A DNA stretch of 53,160 bases from Alkalihalobacillus sp. BA299 (GCF_017745675.1 NZ_JAFLJM010000026.1:1-53160), one strand, 5' to 3'. Counted from the stretch's first letter, positions 23,563 through 32,224 are shown. Numbers and translations: made by a program. The notes: a model not told the origin generated them from the sequence alone.

Positions 23563-24462
23563 TTGATATTTATACAAGGAGAACAGGAGGAGATTAGGAT
23601 CAAAATATATATATTACCTGTACCAGATCGGCTACAACCTTTACGCTTAGCAACGAAAAAGTACCCTATTCATAATGAGGATTATCATATAGAAGAAGAT
23701 TTTTTTAAATATTTAATTAAGGAAGATAATCTTCTTGTAACGAATCCAATCGATGCAGACTGGCACTACCTACCTGTTTTTTGGACTAGATGGGTGAGTT
23801 ATGGTTTAAAAAGAGATAGATTAAAAAAATTAAAACAAGATATAGATCAAATTATTATTAATGATAGTAAGACTTTCACGGTGTGTCATCATAAAGATGC
23901 TCCTTTTGTCTCACTTGATAAGACATTAATTTTCACAACGACTCGAAAACAAAACACGATTGATGTACCACTTCTTTCAAGTCCACATCAACTTCCAAAG
24001 CTAGTTCCCCCAAAAAATTATTTAGCTTCTTTTATCGGCTCTATTAGTACTCATCGCGTTAGACTGGAAATGTTTATGAAGCTTAAACATCGTAATGATA
24101 TATTTTTGTACAATGGAAATAAAGGTACCCCTTTCTTTGTAAATAAGTTATTAGAATCGTATATATCACTTTGTCCTAGAGGAATAGGTGTAAACTCCTA
24201 TCGTTTTTTTGAATCGATGCAGATGGGTGTTGTTCCTTTAATTATTGGGGATGTTGATACGAGACCATTTAAAAAGTATATTGAATGGGAAAGAGTAAGC
24301 TTTTACTTACCTTCAGTTCATCAATTGAATGAAGTATTGGATAGTGTAAATAAAAAAGAGTTACTTCAAATGGGGCGTGAAGCTTCAATGATTTGGAAAG
24401 AAAAATTGCAGTATCAGAAATGGTGTAAGTATGTCATTCTTGAACTAAAAGATTTAAAATAA
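23563..24462 (+). CDS. Exostosin-family glycosyltransferase
   Basis: About 290-300 residues with the exostosin/GT47-like pattern: DADWHYLPVFWTRW early, LASFIGSISTHRVRLEM mid, then the strongly conserved SLCPRGIGVNSYRFFESMQM followed by GVVPLIIGDVDTRPF. Such enzymes transfer sugars to cell-surface glycans or proteins. The best-placed binding site, AGGAGGAGATTAGG, precedes ATC (in IKIYILPVPDRLQPL, the natural N terminus) rather than a usual start. The TTG at 23563 has only a weak AGAGG site. The start is therefore uncertain, and use of ATC or a 5' mutation should be considered. It may be a second spore-glycan enzyme besides the CgeB-like one. Confidence 0.78.
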   Translation: MIFIQGEQEEIRIKIYILPVPDRLQPLRLATKKYPIHNEDYHIEEDFFKYLIKEDNLLVTNPIDADWHYLPVFWTRWVSYGLKRDRLKKLKQDIDQIIINDSKTFTVCHHKDAPFVSLDKTLIFTTTRKQNTIDVPLLSSPHQLPKLVPPKNYLASFIGSISTHRVRLEMFMKLKHRNDIFLYNGNKGTPFFVNKLLESYISLCPRGIGVNSYRFFESMQMGVVPLIIGDVDTRPFKKYIEWERVSFYLPSVHQLNEVLDSVNKKELLQMGREASMIWKEKLQYQKWCKYVILELKDLK

Positions 24463-24498
24463 ATGTTATGCTGATTTAGTACTTAAAAATTGCTCAGA

Positions 24499-24530
24499 AA
24501 ACAGACTCGATGAAAGGAGTCTGTTTTTAT
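24499..24530 (+). terminator. Rho-independent terminator
   Basis: AAACAGACTC / GAGTCTGTTT hairpin with an eight-base loop and T tail after the glycosyltransferase gene. Confidence 0.85.
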
Positions 24531-24750
24531 TTGTAGAAAATTCTAAAATTAGTAAACTTCTTAGAATATTTTAGTTACAATAATAAAAGGGATCATAAAA
24601 GCTACAAAAATATGACTAAAAGCGTTGTATGGTTTATAGGTGTCGTAAAAGAATTTGATAAATAATTGGATTTCTTTATTTATTCTTATAAGCTTAAATG
24701 AACTATTACACCTTCTTACAACGCGATCTATCAAAGGGGGAGACATAATA

Positions 24751-25302
24751 ATGAAAGTACCTGTTCCATCAAATGTTGTCGAACAAGCTGCACGAGCTAA
24801 ATTACAAAAACGAGGCGTTTCTTTAGAAGATATCGCACAAATCGTTTATGATCTCCAAATCAAGTATTATAGTAAACTGACGATAGAAGATTGTTTAGAG
24901 AGTGTCGACGCTGTATTGTTTAAGCGAGAAATACAGCACGCGATCCTAGTCGGCATTGAGTTGGACGAGTTAGCAGAAAGAGGACAGTTATCAGAACCTT
25001 TACTCTCGATTATCCAATCTGATGAGGGATTATTTGGTGTAGATGAGACGATCGCACTCGGTTCTGTTTTTGGGTTTGGTAGTATTGCTGTTACGACATT
25101 TGGATACCTTGACAAAGCAAAGCTTGGGATTATTAAGGAGCTTGACGCTGGGAAGGAAAAAACGCATACATTTTTAGACGATTTAGTCGCAAGTGTAGCT
25201 GCAAGTGCAGCTGCGAGGTTAGCACACCGATTACGTGATCGAGACGAAAATCGTAGCCGAATAGAATTAGAAAAGCGTGACATGGAAGATAAAATAGGTT
25301 AG
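24751..25302 (+). CDS. pgpA: Phosphatidylglycerophosphatase A family protein (YutG-like)
   Basis: A 183-residue PgpA-type protein, which removes phosphate from phosphatidylglycerol phosphate in phospholipid synthesis. Landmarks are RAKLQKRGVSLEDIAQIVYD, GLFGVDETIALGSVFGFGSI, GYLDKAKLGIIKELDAG and TFLDDLVASVAASAAARLAH (the DD pair and the Ala-rich helix). As in the shorter YutG type, no clear membrane helices are present. The AAAGGGGGAGAC site fixes the ATG at 24751; a longer frame from 24655 has no site. It stands alone. Confidence 0.84.
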   Translation: MKVPVPSNVVEQAARAKLQKRGVSLEDIAQIVYDLQIKYYSKLTIEDCLESVDAVLFKREIQHAILVGIELDELAERGQLSEPLLSIIQSDEGLFGVDETIALGSVFGFGSIAVTTFGYLDKAKLGIIKELDAGKEKTHTFLDDLVASVAASAAARLAHRLRDRDENRSRIELEKRDMEDKIG

Positions 25303-25404
25303 AACAAAGCAACTCGATATAATTTGTGAGTGTATTTCTTATGACGAAATACAGATAGGTTTAAGTTCTCTGGCCTCGATCCATTTTATCCGGTTTTAAC
25401 TAAA

Positions 25405-25458
25405 AGTTCAGTGGGGGATGAAGTAAAGCCCCTACTGAATGAAATTTTACTTTATTTT
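25405..25458. repeat. Palindromic intergenic repeat, copy 2
   Basis: AGTTCAGTGGGGGATGAAG, CCCCTACTGAATGAAATTT and TACTTTATTTTA match the copy at 21640-21690. The CAGTGGGG / CCCCTACTG arms form a hairpin. Confidence 0.6.
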
Positions 25459-25559
25459 AGGTTACATATAAAAATATCCCAATTTTTTATAAAAGAGTAA
25501 ACTTTTATTAATATATTGGATAAAATAAAAAAAAATCGTTGAAAGGCAAGGGAAACGTC

Positions 25560-25754
25560 ATGAGAAAACGGCCACGTTGGATTTATTGGAAGCAAACATT
25601 TCAATCAAAGTTTCAAGCTGGATGCTTGAAAGCTAAGCTTGAGGATAATTGGCAGAATGGGTATGAAATTGGGCCATGCGTTGAAATAAAAAAATTAAAA
25701 ACAAATAAGTATGTGGTTAGATATACGTATGATGAGATGTCAGAATGGTCCTGA
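25560..25754 (+). CDS. Small basic protein, unknown function
   Basis: A 64-residue Lys/Trp-rich protein (MRKRPRWIYWKQTFQSKFQA, then CLKAKLEDNWQNGYEIGPCV and KYVVRYTYDEMSEWS). The ATG follows a moderate AAGGGA site; an upstream TTG at 25539 lies near the same purine run. It ends in aromatic and acidic residues. No family is recognised. The frame has no overlapping competitor, but homology would be needed to be certain it is expressed. Confidence 0.5.
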   Translation: MRKRPRWIYWKQTFQSKFQAGCLKAKLEDNWQNGYEIGPCVEIKKLKTNKYVVRYTYDEMSEWS

Positions 25755-25860
25755 TGTCTCTTTCTTTACTTTGTAGGAAGTTAGAAATGCGCATTTAATT
25801 TATGGATGGATTCGGTGTATTTTTTGTTGAATTTTGTCGATAAATCGATAAATGAGTGAA

Positions 25861-25944
25861 AGTTGAAAATAAAATATACAAAGTTAAAAATAAAATGTAC
25901 GAAGTTGAAAATAAATGCTCTAAACTTGAAAATAAATCTCCCAT
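25861..25944. repeat. Four tandem 21-base repeats
   Basis: Units beginning AGTTGAAAATAAA, AGTTAAAAATAAA, AGTTGAAAATAAA and ACTTGAAAATAAA follow head to tail at 25861, 25882, 25903 and 25924. The 3' part of each unit varies. They lie between the small basic gene and the fumC terminator. Confidence 0.7.
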
Positions 25945-26047
25945 AGTTTTCCCTTGTAACTTAGATTAGTGCTAAGTTACAAGGAAAACCCAATAAAATG
26001 GAATATAACTTTATTAAATAGAATATTTCAATTTTAAATGACGTGAA

Positions 26048-26078
26048 ATACCGAGGCTAACTTGGCAGCCTCGGTATT
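26048..26078 (-). terminator. Hairpin at the 3' end of fumC
   Basis: An eleven-pair ATACCGAGGCT / AGCCTCGGTAT stem immediately after the fumC stop. The T tail on the minus strand is short. Confidence 0.65.
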
Positions 26079-26080
26079 AT

Positions 26081-27466
26081 TTACGGTTTTCCAATCATCT
26101 TTTCAGGACGAACAATCTCATCGAATTTTTCGTCGGTTAGTAATCCGCTTGCTATGGCTGCTTCCTTTAATGTACTTCCTTCAGCATGTGCTTTTTTAGC
26201 AATTTTAGCAGCATTCTCATAGCCTATGTGTGGATTAAGTGCAGTAACAAGCATGAGCGATCTTGATAAAAGACTATCAATTATGTCTGTATTCGCTTTT
26301 ATTCCAACGAGACATTTATCGTTAAATGAACGCATGGCATCAGATAGTAGTTGGACCGATTGCAAGTAATTATAAATGATAACCGGCTTAAATACATTTA
26401 ATTCGAAGTTACCTTGACTGGCCGCAAATCCTATCGTTGCATCATTTCCCATCACTTGAACGGCCACCATCGTTAATGCTTCACTTTGGGTCGGGTTAAC
26501 TTTTCCAGGCATGATCGAACTACCAGGCTCGTTAGCGGGAATTGTAATTTCACCAATTCCTGATCTAGGCCCACTTGCTAGCCATCTGACATCATTTGCG
26601 ATTTTCATTAAATCGGCTGCAAGTGCTTTTAGTGCACCATGAGCGTACACGAGCTCATCATGACTTGTTAAAGCATGAAATTTATTTTGAGCTGAGGTGA
26701 AGGATATGTTTGTTAGTTTACTTATTTCAGCAGCCACTTTATCTCCGAACTCTGGATGAGCATTAATCCCCGTTCCGACGGCGGTTCCGCCGATTGCTAG
26801 TTCCTTCACATGTTCTATGCTTTCGAGGATCATTGTTTCAGATTTCTCAAGCATTCGCAGCCAGCCACTAACTTCTTGCCCTAGTGTTAAGGGAGTCGCA
26901 TCTTGTAAATGTGTTCGTCCAATTTTAATAATATCCTGGAACTCTTCTACTTTCTCTTTTAACGTTGTTTTCATCGTCTGAATCGCAGGAACTAAAAGAC
27001 TTTCCACTTGATCGACAGCAGCGATATGCATGGCTGTTGGGAATGTGTCATTGGAGCTTTGGGAACGATTCACATCATCGTTTGGATGAACACGTTCTTT
27101 ACTATCTTTGGCTATTAGAAATTGATTAGCTTCATAAGCAATAACCTCATTTACGTTCATATTGGACTGCGTGCCGCTTCCTGTTTGCCATACAGATAAA
27201 GGAAAGTGCGCATCTAAGTCGCCTGAAATAATCTTATCAGCTATTTTAACGATGGCATCTTTTTTCTCCTTTTCGAGGTTGTTAATTTCGTGATTTACAA
27301 TTGCAGCTGATTTTTTCAAAATTGCAAATGCACGAATGACTTGCATCGGCATTTTTTCAATACCAATTTTAAAATTTTCTAAACTTCTTTGTGTTTGTGC
27401 TCCCCACGACTTTTCGGTTGGTACGTTTATTTCACCTATCGTATCCTTTTCGATTCGAAACTCCAT
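26081..27466 (-). CDS. fumC: Class II fumarate hydratase
   Basis: A 461-residue fumarase that interconverts fumarate and malate in the TCA cycle. The superfamily signature GSSIMPGKVNP is at 315-325. The active-site His lies in GRTHLQDATPL (about residue 186), and SGTQSNMNVNEV and DDVNRSQSSNDTFPTA are also present. Length matches FumC (about 462). The binding site GGAGGAATG precedes the ATG. It is a single-gene unit. Confidence 0.96.
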   Translation of the reverse strand: MEFRIEKDTIGEINVPTEKSWGAQTQRSLENFKIGIEKMPMQVIRAFAILKKSAAIVNHEINNLEKEKKDAIVKIADKIISGDLDAHFPLSVWQTGSGTQSNMNVNEVIAYEANQFLIAKDSKERVHPNDDVNRSQSSNDTFPTAMHIAAVDQVESLLVPAIQTMKTTLKEKVEEFQDIIKIGRTHLQDATPLTLGQEVSGWLRMLEKSETMILESIEHVKELAIGGTAVGTGINAHPEFGDKVAAEISKLTNISFTSAQNKFHALTSHDELVYAHGALKALAADLMKIANDVRWLASGPRSGIGEITIPANEPGSSIMPGKVNPTQSEALTMVAVQVMGNDATIGFAASQGNFELNVFKPVIIYNYLQSVQLLSDAMRSFNDKCLVGIKANTDIIDSLLSRSLMLVTALNPHIGYENAAKIAKKAHAEGSTLKEAAIASGLLTDEKFDEIVRPEKMIGKP

Positions 27467-27733
27467 TTTTCATTCCTCCAAACGTTCATTATACTATTAG
27501 CTTTTTATACTTCTTGTGAATCAATACCAATTACTTTAATTTATAAATTTTACAATAAGATAATCTTGAAAATGGATAAAGTAGCGAGCTTATTCATATT
27601 TTTCTGGAAAGGGTGTTTGATTATTATTTGCTAGAGGTCTACCTTATCTTAACTGAATGATATTTCCAACATTGCTAATAATAAACCTATTACAAGGAAT
27701 ACAAATGTAGTTCTTATATATTTTTACAATGAG

Positions 27734-28159
27734 GTGGAAAAGGTGAATATTCTGTGGGGGATTCTAGGAGCGATAGGTAGTTTATTTGGAGTAAGTGGAC
27801 TCACACTAGAAGGAATTTTAGGAATTGTGTTTTCTCCCCTTGCTTTTGCGATCGGTGTACCGTGGCATGAAGCGGTCACTGCAGGAGGGTTCATCGGACA
27901 GAAACTCATTGTAAATGAATTTGTTGCTTACCTTTCATTTGCACCACAAATTGGTGAGTTGTCTGAAAAAACGGTAGCTGTTGTTAGCTTTGCGCTTTGT
28001 GGCTTTGCTAACTTTTCCTCATTAGCGATTTTATTAGGCGGTCTTGGAAATTTAGCCCCAAACCGAAGAGCTGACATTGCGAAGCTTGGGTTACGTGCTG
28101 TAGCTGCTGGAATGTTAGCCTCCTTATTGAGCGGGTCAGTAGCTGGAATGTTATTCTAA
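27734..28159 (+). pseudogene. C-terminal relic of a NupC-type nucleoside transporter
   Basis: The 141-residue frame is the C-terminal third of a concentrative nucleoside transporter: GLTLEGILGIVFSPLAF, VPWHEAVTAGGFIGQKLIVN, EFVAYLSFAPQIGELSEKTV, SFALCGFANFSSLAILLGGL and a final hydrophobic AAGMLASLLSGSVAGMLF. Full-length NupC has about 400 residues; the N-terminal gate and roughly 250 residues are absent, and no matching sequence lies upstream in any frame. It starts at GTG without a convincing site. It is most likely a deletion remnant, although the C-terminal sequence is unusually well preserved. Confidence 0.78.
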
Positions 28160-28169
28160 TGAAAAAAGT

Positions 28170-28205
28170 AAGGTTCTTCTTCAGGATGAAGAAGGATCTT
28201 TTTTG
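28170..28205 (+). terminator. Rho-independent terminator
   Basis: AAGGTTCTTCTTC and GAAGAAGGATCTT arms followed by TTTTTT, downstream of the nupC relic and intact like the original transporter terminator. Confidence 0.78.
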
Positions 28206-28257
28206 ATTCAAGAATAAGAAAGTTATTCACGCAGTTTTTAAAGGTTGTATTCATGTA

Positions 28258-28322
28258 TTGACATCATCATGCATATACATTATTGTATTAAGTGTATTAC
28301 ATCGAATGATACACTTAATACA
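28258..28322 (+). promoter_or_regulatory. Sigma-A promoter with 14-base perfect inverted-repeat operator
   Basis: TTGACA at 28258-28263 and TATTGT 17 bases later form a promoter. A perfect inverted repeat, TGTATTAAGTGTAT, 11 bases, ATACACTTAATACA (28284-28322), overlaps the -10 and start region. It is a likely operator for the GntR repressor encoded directly downstream. Confidence 0.7.
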
Positions 28323-28350
28323 CTGAAGCAACCTTTAAGGTGGTGATTAC

Positions 28351-28749
28351 ATGCTTGTACGAATTGACCCGAAAAGTAATGTACCGTTGTATGAACAAAT
28401 TATTTTACAAATTAAAGAGTTGAGAGCAAAAGGCATCATTCAGACGAATGAAAAGCTTCCGTCTGTTCGTGAGTTAAGCTCACAAATTGTGATAAACCCG
28501 AACACGGTAAGTAAAGCGTATAAGGAGCTGGAACGACAAGGGATTATTGTAACGATTCGAGGAAAAGGTACATTTGTAGCAGAAGGTGAAACGGTCGAAG
28601 CGTCGGAAAAGGAGAGAGAGAAGATGAAGAAGTCTCTAGAGCAACTCGTTATTGATAGCGTGTATCTAGGGATTACGAAAGAAGAACTTCAACAATGGAT
28701 GAATGAATTATTCAAAGATTTAGGTGGTGATCTGGATGATCGAGATTAA
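28351..28749 (+). CDS. GntR-family (YtrA-type) transcriptional regulator
   Basis: A 132-residue regulator with the GntR winged helix (PLYEQIILQIKELRAKG, LPSVRELSSQIVINPNTVSK, GIIVTIRGKGTFVA) and only a short C-terminal helical tail. This is the YtrA subfamily that controls adjacent ABC transporter genes. GGTGGTGATTAC precedes the ATG. The stop overlaps the ABC ATPase start. It is probably autorepressed through the inverted repeat just upstream. Confidence 0.92.
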   Translation: MLVRIDPKSNVPLYEQIILQIKELRAKGIIQTNEKLPSVRELSSQIVINPNTVSKAYKELERQGIIVTIRGKGTFVAEGETVEASEKEREKMKKSLEQLVIDSVYLGITKEELQQWMNELFKDLGGDLDDRD

Positions 28750-29614
28750 ACAATTATCAAAGTCGATTCATAATCAGAAAGTCCTTTCCGATATAAATTT
28801 TCAATTAAAGCCAGGAAACATTATAGGATTGATCGGTCGAAATGGTGCGGGAAAAACAACACTTTTACGTCTTTTAGTAGGAATTCTTCTACCGACTAAA
28901 GGTGATGTTTTATTAGATGGAAGAAGTATTTACCAGCATCCTGAAGTGAAAAAGGAAATTGTGTTCGTACCTGATTCTCCTGAAGCACTTAAAAGCTATT
29001 CTACTAAAGAAATTGTTAAATTGTATAAACAAATTTACCCTAAGTTTGATGAAGAGTATTTTGATGAGCTACTTGAGCGTTTTTCATTACCGAAAACAAG
29101 AAAGATTGGAAATTACTCCAAAGGGATGAAAGCCTTATTTGCGCTTGTCTTAGCTTTCTCAACCCGGGCAAAGTACATTTTGTTAGATGAACCAACAGAC
29201 GGTCTTGATGTGATCGTAAAAAAGCAAATCCTGCGCTATATTATTGAAGAAGTAGCAGAGCAGCAAGTGTCTGTTATCATTTCTTCACACCGTCTGGATG
29301 AACTTGAATTTATGGCGGATCAAATTATCGTCATTCAAAATGGGACAATTGAATCAAATTATGACTTAGATGTGATGAAACAGTCCTATCGTAAGGTTCA
29401 AGTCGTTTTTAAAGAATATTTACCAAGTGAATTAAAAGGACAAGTAAAAGTACTTCATCAAAGTGGTAGAGTATATACATTGTTGCTAGATGGCGATTTA
29501 ACTAAGAGAGAGGCAGAAATAAAAAAACATGAGCCTTTGTTATATGAAGAGCTTTCGGTTGTATTAGAAGATATTTTCGTTGCAAAGCTTGGAGGTGAAG
29601 AGTATGTTGACTAA
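28736..29614 (+). CDS. ABC transporter ATP-binding protein
   Basis: A 292-residue ATPase with Walker A GRNGAGKTT (about residues 36-44), a weakened signature NYSKGM in place of LSGGQ, and Walker B ILLDEPTDGLD. An H-loop His follows in SVIISSHRLDELEF. The last 80 residues form a regulatory tail, as in YtrB/drug-export ATPases. The ATG at 28736 follows AGGTGGTGATCTGG and overlaps the gntR stop by 14 bases, giving a tight operon. It energises the membrane partner encoded next. Confidence 0.92.
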   Translation: MIEIKQLSKSIHNQKVLSDINFQLKPGNIIGLIGRNGAGKTTLLRLLVGILLPTKGDVLLDGRSIYQHPEVKKEIVFVPDSPEALKSYSTKEIVKLYKQIYPKFDEEYFDELLERFSLPKTRKIGNYSKGMKALFALVLAFSTRAKYILLDEPTDGLDVIVKKQILRYIIEEVAEQQVSVIISSHRLDELEFMADQIIVIQNGTIESNYDLDVMKQSYRKVQVVFKEYLPSELKGQVKVLHQSGRVYTLLLDGDLTKREAEIKKHEPLLYEELSVVLEDIFVAKLGGEEYVD

Positions 29615-30617
29615 AGCGTTATGGATGAAAGAATATAAACATACTAAAACCTTGATCTGGGGATTGCTCCTATTATTCTTTTTCGACTTTCCGATTCGGG
29701 TGTCGCTTAGCTTAGAAAGTTGGAAGGCAATGGAGGAGCAAGCAGCATCAGACCCTGGATCTTATGCGCATCCAATTGTCCATGATTTTATGGTACGTTC
29801 GTTGTTTTTTGGTGGTTTTGCAACATTCTTAGGGATGATTCTTATCGTATTACTTGCAGGAGTTCTAATTGGCTCAGAGAGAAATACGCGAAGAAATGAT
29901 TTCTCATTTGCTCTACCGTATAAAAGAAGTGAGATGTTTTTAACAAAATGGTTAATTGGGTTCTTGACGATAACGTCTTTTTACACGGTTAATTATGTTG
30001 CAGCCTATTTTTTAGTAGCGTCTTCTGATTATGGTTATTTTCTTGAACAGTTTTCGCATGTGCAATTATTTATTATGCCGCTATTAGGGTTTATCACGTT
30101 GTTTAGCTTTGCAATGCTGATGGGAACGATTGCTGGGGAAATGATTTCTCAAATGGTGCTTACCTTTATATTCACATTCTTTCCATTAGGATTCTATTAT
30201 TTAGTTCAAGGCTTTTGGATGATCCATACTGATCACTATTTACATGAGCCTAACACGCTTGGATACTTTGTGTGGCCGATTTATAGTGTGGATGCGTACT
30301 CTAGCAAACCAATCTTAATTCCAATCGTAGCCACAATACTATTTACTATAATTGCGACCAAATTGTATATGGTAAATAAATCCGAACATAATGGAGAATT
30401 CCTTATTTTTAAAGGGTTACAGCCAATTTTTAAAGTTGGAATCATTGTTTGTTTTGCTTTATTAGGGGGAATGTTAATTTCAAGCTTGACGCCGTACATG
30501 AATGGTAATATACTGACTATCGTGTTCTATTGGATAGGGTTTATGATATTTGCCTTTTTATCCTATCGATTGACCACAAGATTGTTTACGATGAATGTAA
30601 CAGTAAAGAATAAGTAA
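29604..30617 (+). CDS. ABC-2-type transporter permease
   Basis: A 337-residue membrane protein with about six to eight hydrophobic helices: one near residue 20, others after LFFGGFATFLGMILIVLLAG, FLTITSFYTVNYVAAYFLVA, MPLLGFITLFSFAMLMGTIA and in the C-terminal third. GGAGGTGAAGAGT fixes the ATG at 29604, 11 bases inside the ATPase gene. It is the transmembrane partner of the ATPase. The exported substrate is unknown; bacitracin-like or envelope-stress peptides are typical for this family. Confidence 0.88.
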   Translation: MLTKALWMKEYKHTKTLIWGLLLLFFFDFPIRVSLSLESWKAMEEQAASDPGSYAHPIVHDFMVRSLFFGGFATFLGMILIVLLAGVLIGSERNTRRNDFSFALPYKRSEMFLTKWLIGFLTITSFYTVNYVAAYFLVASSDYGYFLEQFSHVQLFIMPLLGFITLFSFAMLMGTIAGEMISQMVLTFIFTFFPLGFYYLVQGFWMIHTDHYLHEPNTLGYFVWPIYSVDAYSSKPILIPIVATILFTIIATKLYMVNKSEHNGEFLIFKGLQPIFKVGIIVCFALLGGMLISSLTPYMNGNILTIVFYWIGFMIFAFLSYRLTTRLFTMNVTVKNK

Positions 30618-30631
30618 AAGGTGAGAAGAAA

Positions 30632-30721
30632 ATGAAAAGAGTATTTTGGTTGTATATTTTGTTGTTGTTTTTCCTAGCTTTTTGTTTCGTGTATATTGAA
30701 AATATGAATCTGGCATCTTAG
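30632..30721 (+). CDS. 29-residue single-helix membrane microprotein
   Basis: AAAAGGTGAGAAGAAA followed by ATG encodes MKRVFWLYILLLFFLAFC and eleven more residues. This is one hydrophobic helix with a basic N terminus, 14 bases after the permease gene and before the operon terminator. Spacing and binding site suggest it is translated as the fourth gene and may associate with the transporter. There is no homology support. Confidence 0.55.
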   Translation: MKRVFWLYILLLFFLAFCFVYIENMNLAS

Positions 30722-30784
30722 TATTTAATCAAGAGATAAGACGTCATAAAATAAATCACAAAGAAAAATAATAAAGTGTGTAAT

Positions 30785-30830
30785 GGATAGATAAAAGCTA
30801 GGACTTATTTAGCTTATCTATCCTTTTTTC
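30785..30830 (+). terminator. Rho-independent terminator of the GntR/ABC operon
   Basis: GGATAGATAAAAGCTA / TAGCTTATCTATCC stem with TTTTTTC tail. The remaining 30831-31003 shows no gene. Confidence 0.82.
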
Positions 30831-31003
30831 TTTTTATATTAGCTTATCTAAACAATAGGAAACGCGGTAGTATAAAAGGTAAGGGTCAATTACATCAAAC
30901 CTAAAAATTGTCATAAGACAGGGTGATGACCATTTACCAAATAAAACTATGGTTTGACATTAAATACGAGAAGAATGGAGCTGCAAAATAGCGGGAAACT
31001 CCA

Positions 31004-31037
31004 ATAAAAAAAAGCGAACCATTTCAGCCCGCTCCTT
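31004..31037 (-). terminator. Rho-independent terminator of msrAB
   Basis: An imperfect AGCGGGC / GTTCGCT stem with eight T residues on the minus strand, just after the msrAB stop. Confidence 0.65.
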
Positions 31038-31045
31038 CATTTAAA

Positions 31046-32002
31046 TTATTCAAATAAACTCTTATATTCACCGTAACCTTCTTTTTCTAGATCATCCTTA
31101 TGAATAAACTTTAGTGCAGCTGAGTTAATACAGTATCTTAATCCAGTCGGCTGTGGGCCATCATCAAATACATGTCCTAAGTGAGAATCAGAGTTCTTAC
31201 TCCGAACTTCAATCCGTCTCATGCCATGGCTTGTGTCAAGATCTTCTGCAATTTTATTTTGGTGAAGAGGTTTTGTGAAACTCGGCCAGCCACAGCCTGC
31301 GTCAAATTTATCAAAGGAGCTGAATAAAGGCTCACCTGAAACGATGTCTACATAAATTCCTTCTTCTTCATTGTTCCAGTACTCGTTTTGAAACGGTGGC
31401 TCTGTACCGTTATTTTGTGTCACCTCATACTGCATCGGTGTCAGGGTTTTCTTTAATGTCTCGGGATCTTTTGTTACTGACCAATGTTCTTTTATAAACT
31501 TATCGCGACCTGAACCTTTTCGATACGTTGTGTATCTAAATGGGTTTTTCTTGTGAAAATCTTGGTGATAATCTTCAGCAGGATAAAAAGGTGCCGCAGG
31601 TAAAATTTCTGTTACAATCGGCTTTGAAAAACGTCCGCTGTCTTCTATTGCTTTCTTCGATGCCTCTGCCACTTCTTTTTGATCTTCGGTATGGTAGAAG
31701 ATAACGGTTTTGTAAGAGTGACCTCGGTCATAAAACTGTCCACCTGCATCCGTCGGGTCAATTTGTTGCCAAAACGTTTGTACAAGTTTTTCATATGGAA
31801 AAACCTTAGGATCGTATGTGATTTGTACAGCTTCATAGTGTCCTGTTGTTTCACTACAAACTTCCTCATAAGTTGGGTTTTCTTTATGACCGCCGGTGTA
31901 GCCTGATATGACTTTTATAATTCCTGGTAACTCGTCAAAAGGAGTGACCATACACCAAAAACAACCTCCAGCAAATGTTGCTGTTTCAACGTTATTATTC
32001 AC
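31046..32002 (-). CDS. msrAB: Bifunctional methionine sulfoxide reductase MsrA-MsrB
   Basis: A 318-residue fusion. Residues 1-160 are MsrA with catalytic Cys14 in GGCFWC (second Cys17), SGYTGG, and PAEDYHQDFH. Residues about 172-318 are MsrB with DAGCGWPSF, SDSHLGHVFDDGP and the catalytic Cys in LRYCINSAAL. It repairs both S- and R-methionine sulfoxides in the cytoplasm. The CxxC pairs of zinc-binding MsrB are absent, as in the zinc-free type. A GGAGGG site precedes the ATG. Confidence 0.95.
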   Translation of the reverse strand: MNNNVETATFAGGCFWCMVTPFDELPGIIKVISGYTGGHKENPTYEEVCSETTGHYEAVQITYDPKVFPYEKLVQTFWQQIDPTDAGGQFYDRGHSYKTVIFYHTEDQKEVAEASKKAIEDSGRFSKPIVTEILPAAPFYPAEDYHQDFHKKNPFRYTTYRKGSGRDKFIKEHWSVTKDPETLKKTLTPMQYEVTQNNGTEPPFQNEYWNNEEEGIYVDIVSGEPLFSSFDKFDAGCGWPSFTKPLHQNKIAEDLDTSHGMRRIEVRSKNSDSHLGHVFDDGPQPTGLRYCINSAALKFIHKDDLEKEGYGEYKSLFE

Positions 32003-32175
32003 GAAAATTTCCCTCCATTCAATGAAAACAATTCTTTATATGTAGTATACAAATAAAATGGTAGAAAAAACAAAAATAACGCATGGACTTGATGGAGGAC
32101 AAAATAATTAAGTGTGATAGTAGAAGTTTAATGAATAAAGTCGGTGGAATTACGTCAGGCCACTAATGATATATA

Positions 32176-32224
32176 AATGGTGACAGGCACCTTTTTAGAC
32201 TAAAGGTGCCTGTCACCATTTTTT
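32176..32224. repeat. Dispersed GGTGACAGGCACC palindrome
   Basis: AATGGTGACAGGCACC and GGTGCCTGTCACCATT arms with a short AT-rich loop and a T run. It is the same element type as 15274-15319, here in the gap between msrAB and the DUF1906 gene. Confidence 0.65.

Noticed and set aside
25861..25944. Possible CRISPR array
   Set aside because: Units are contiguous 21-base tandem repeats without unique spacers; no cas genes are present in the window.
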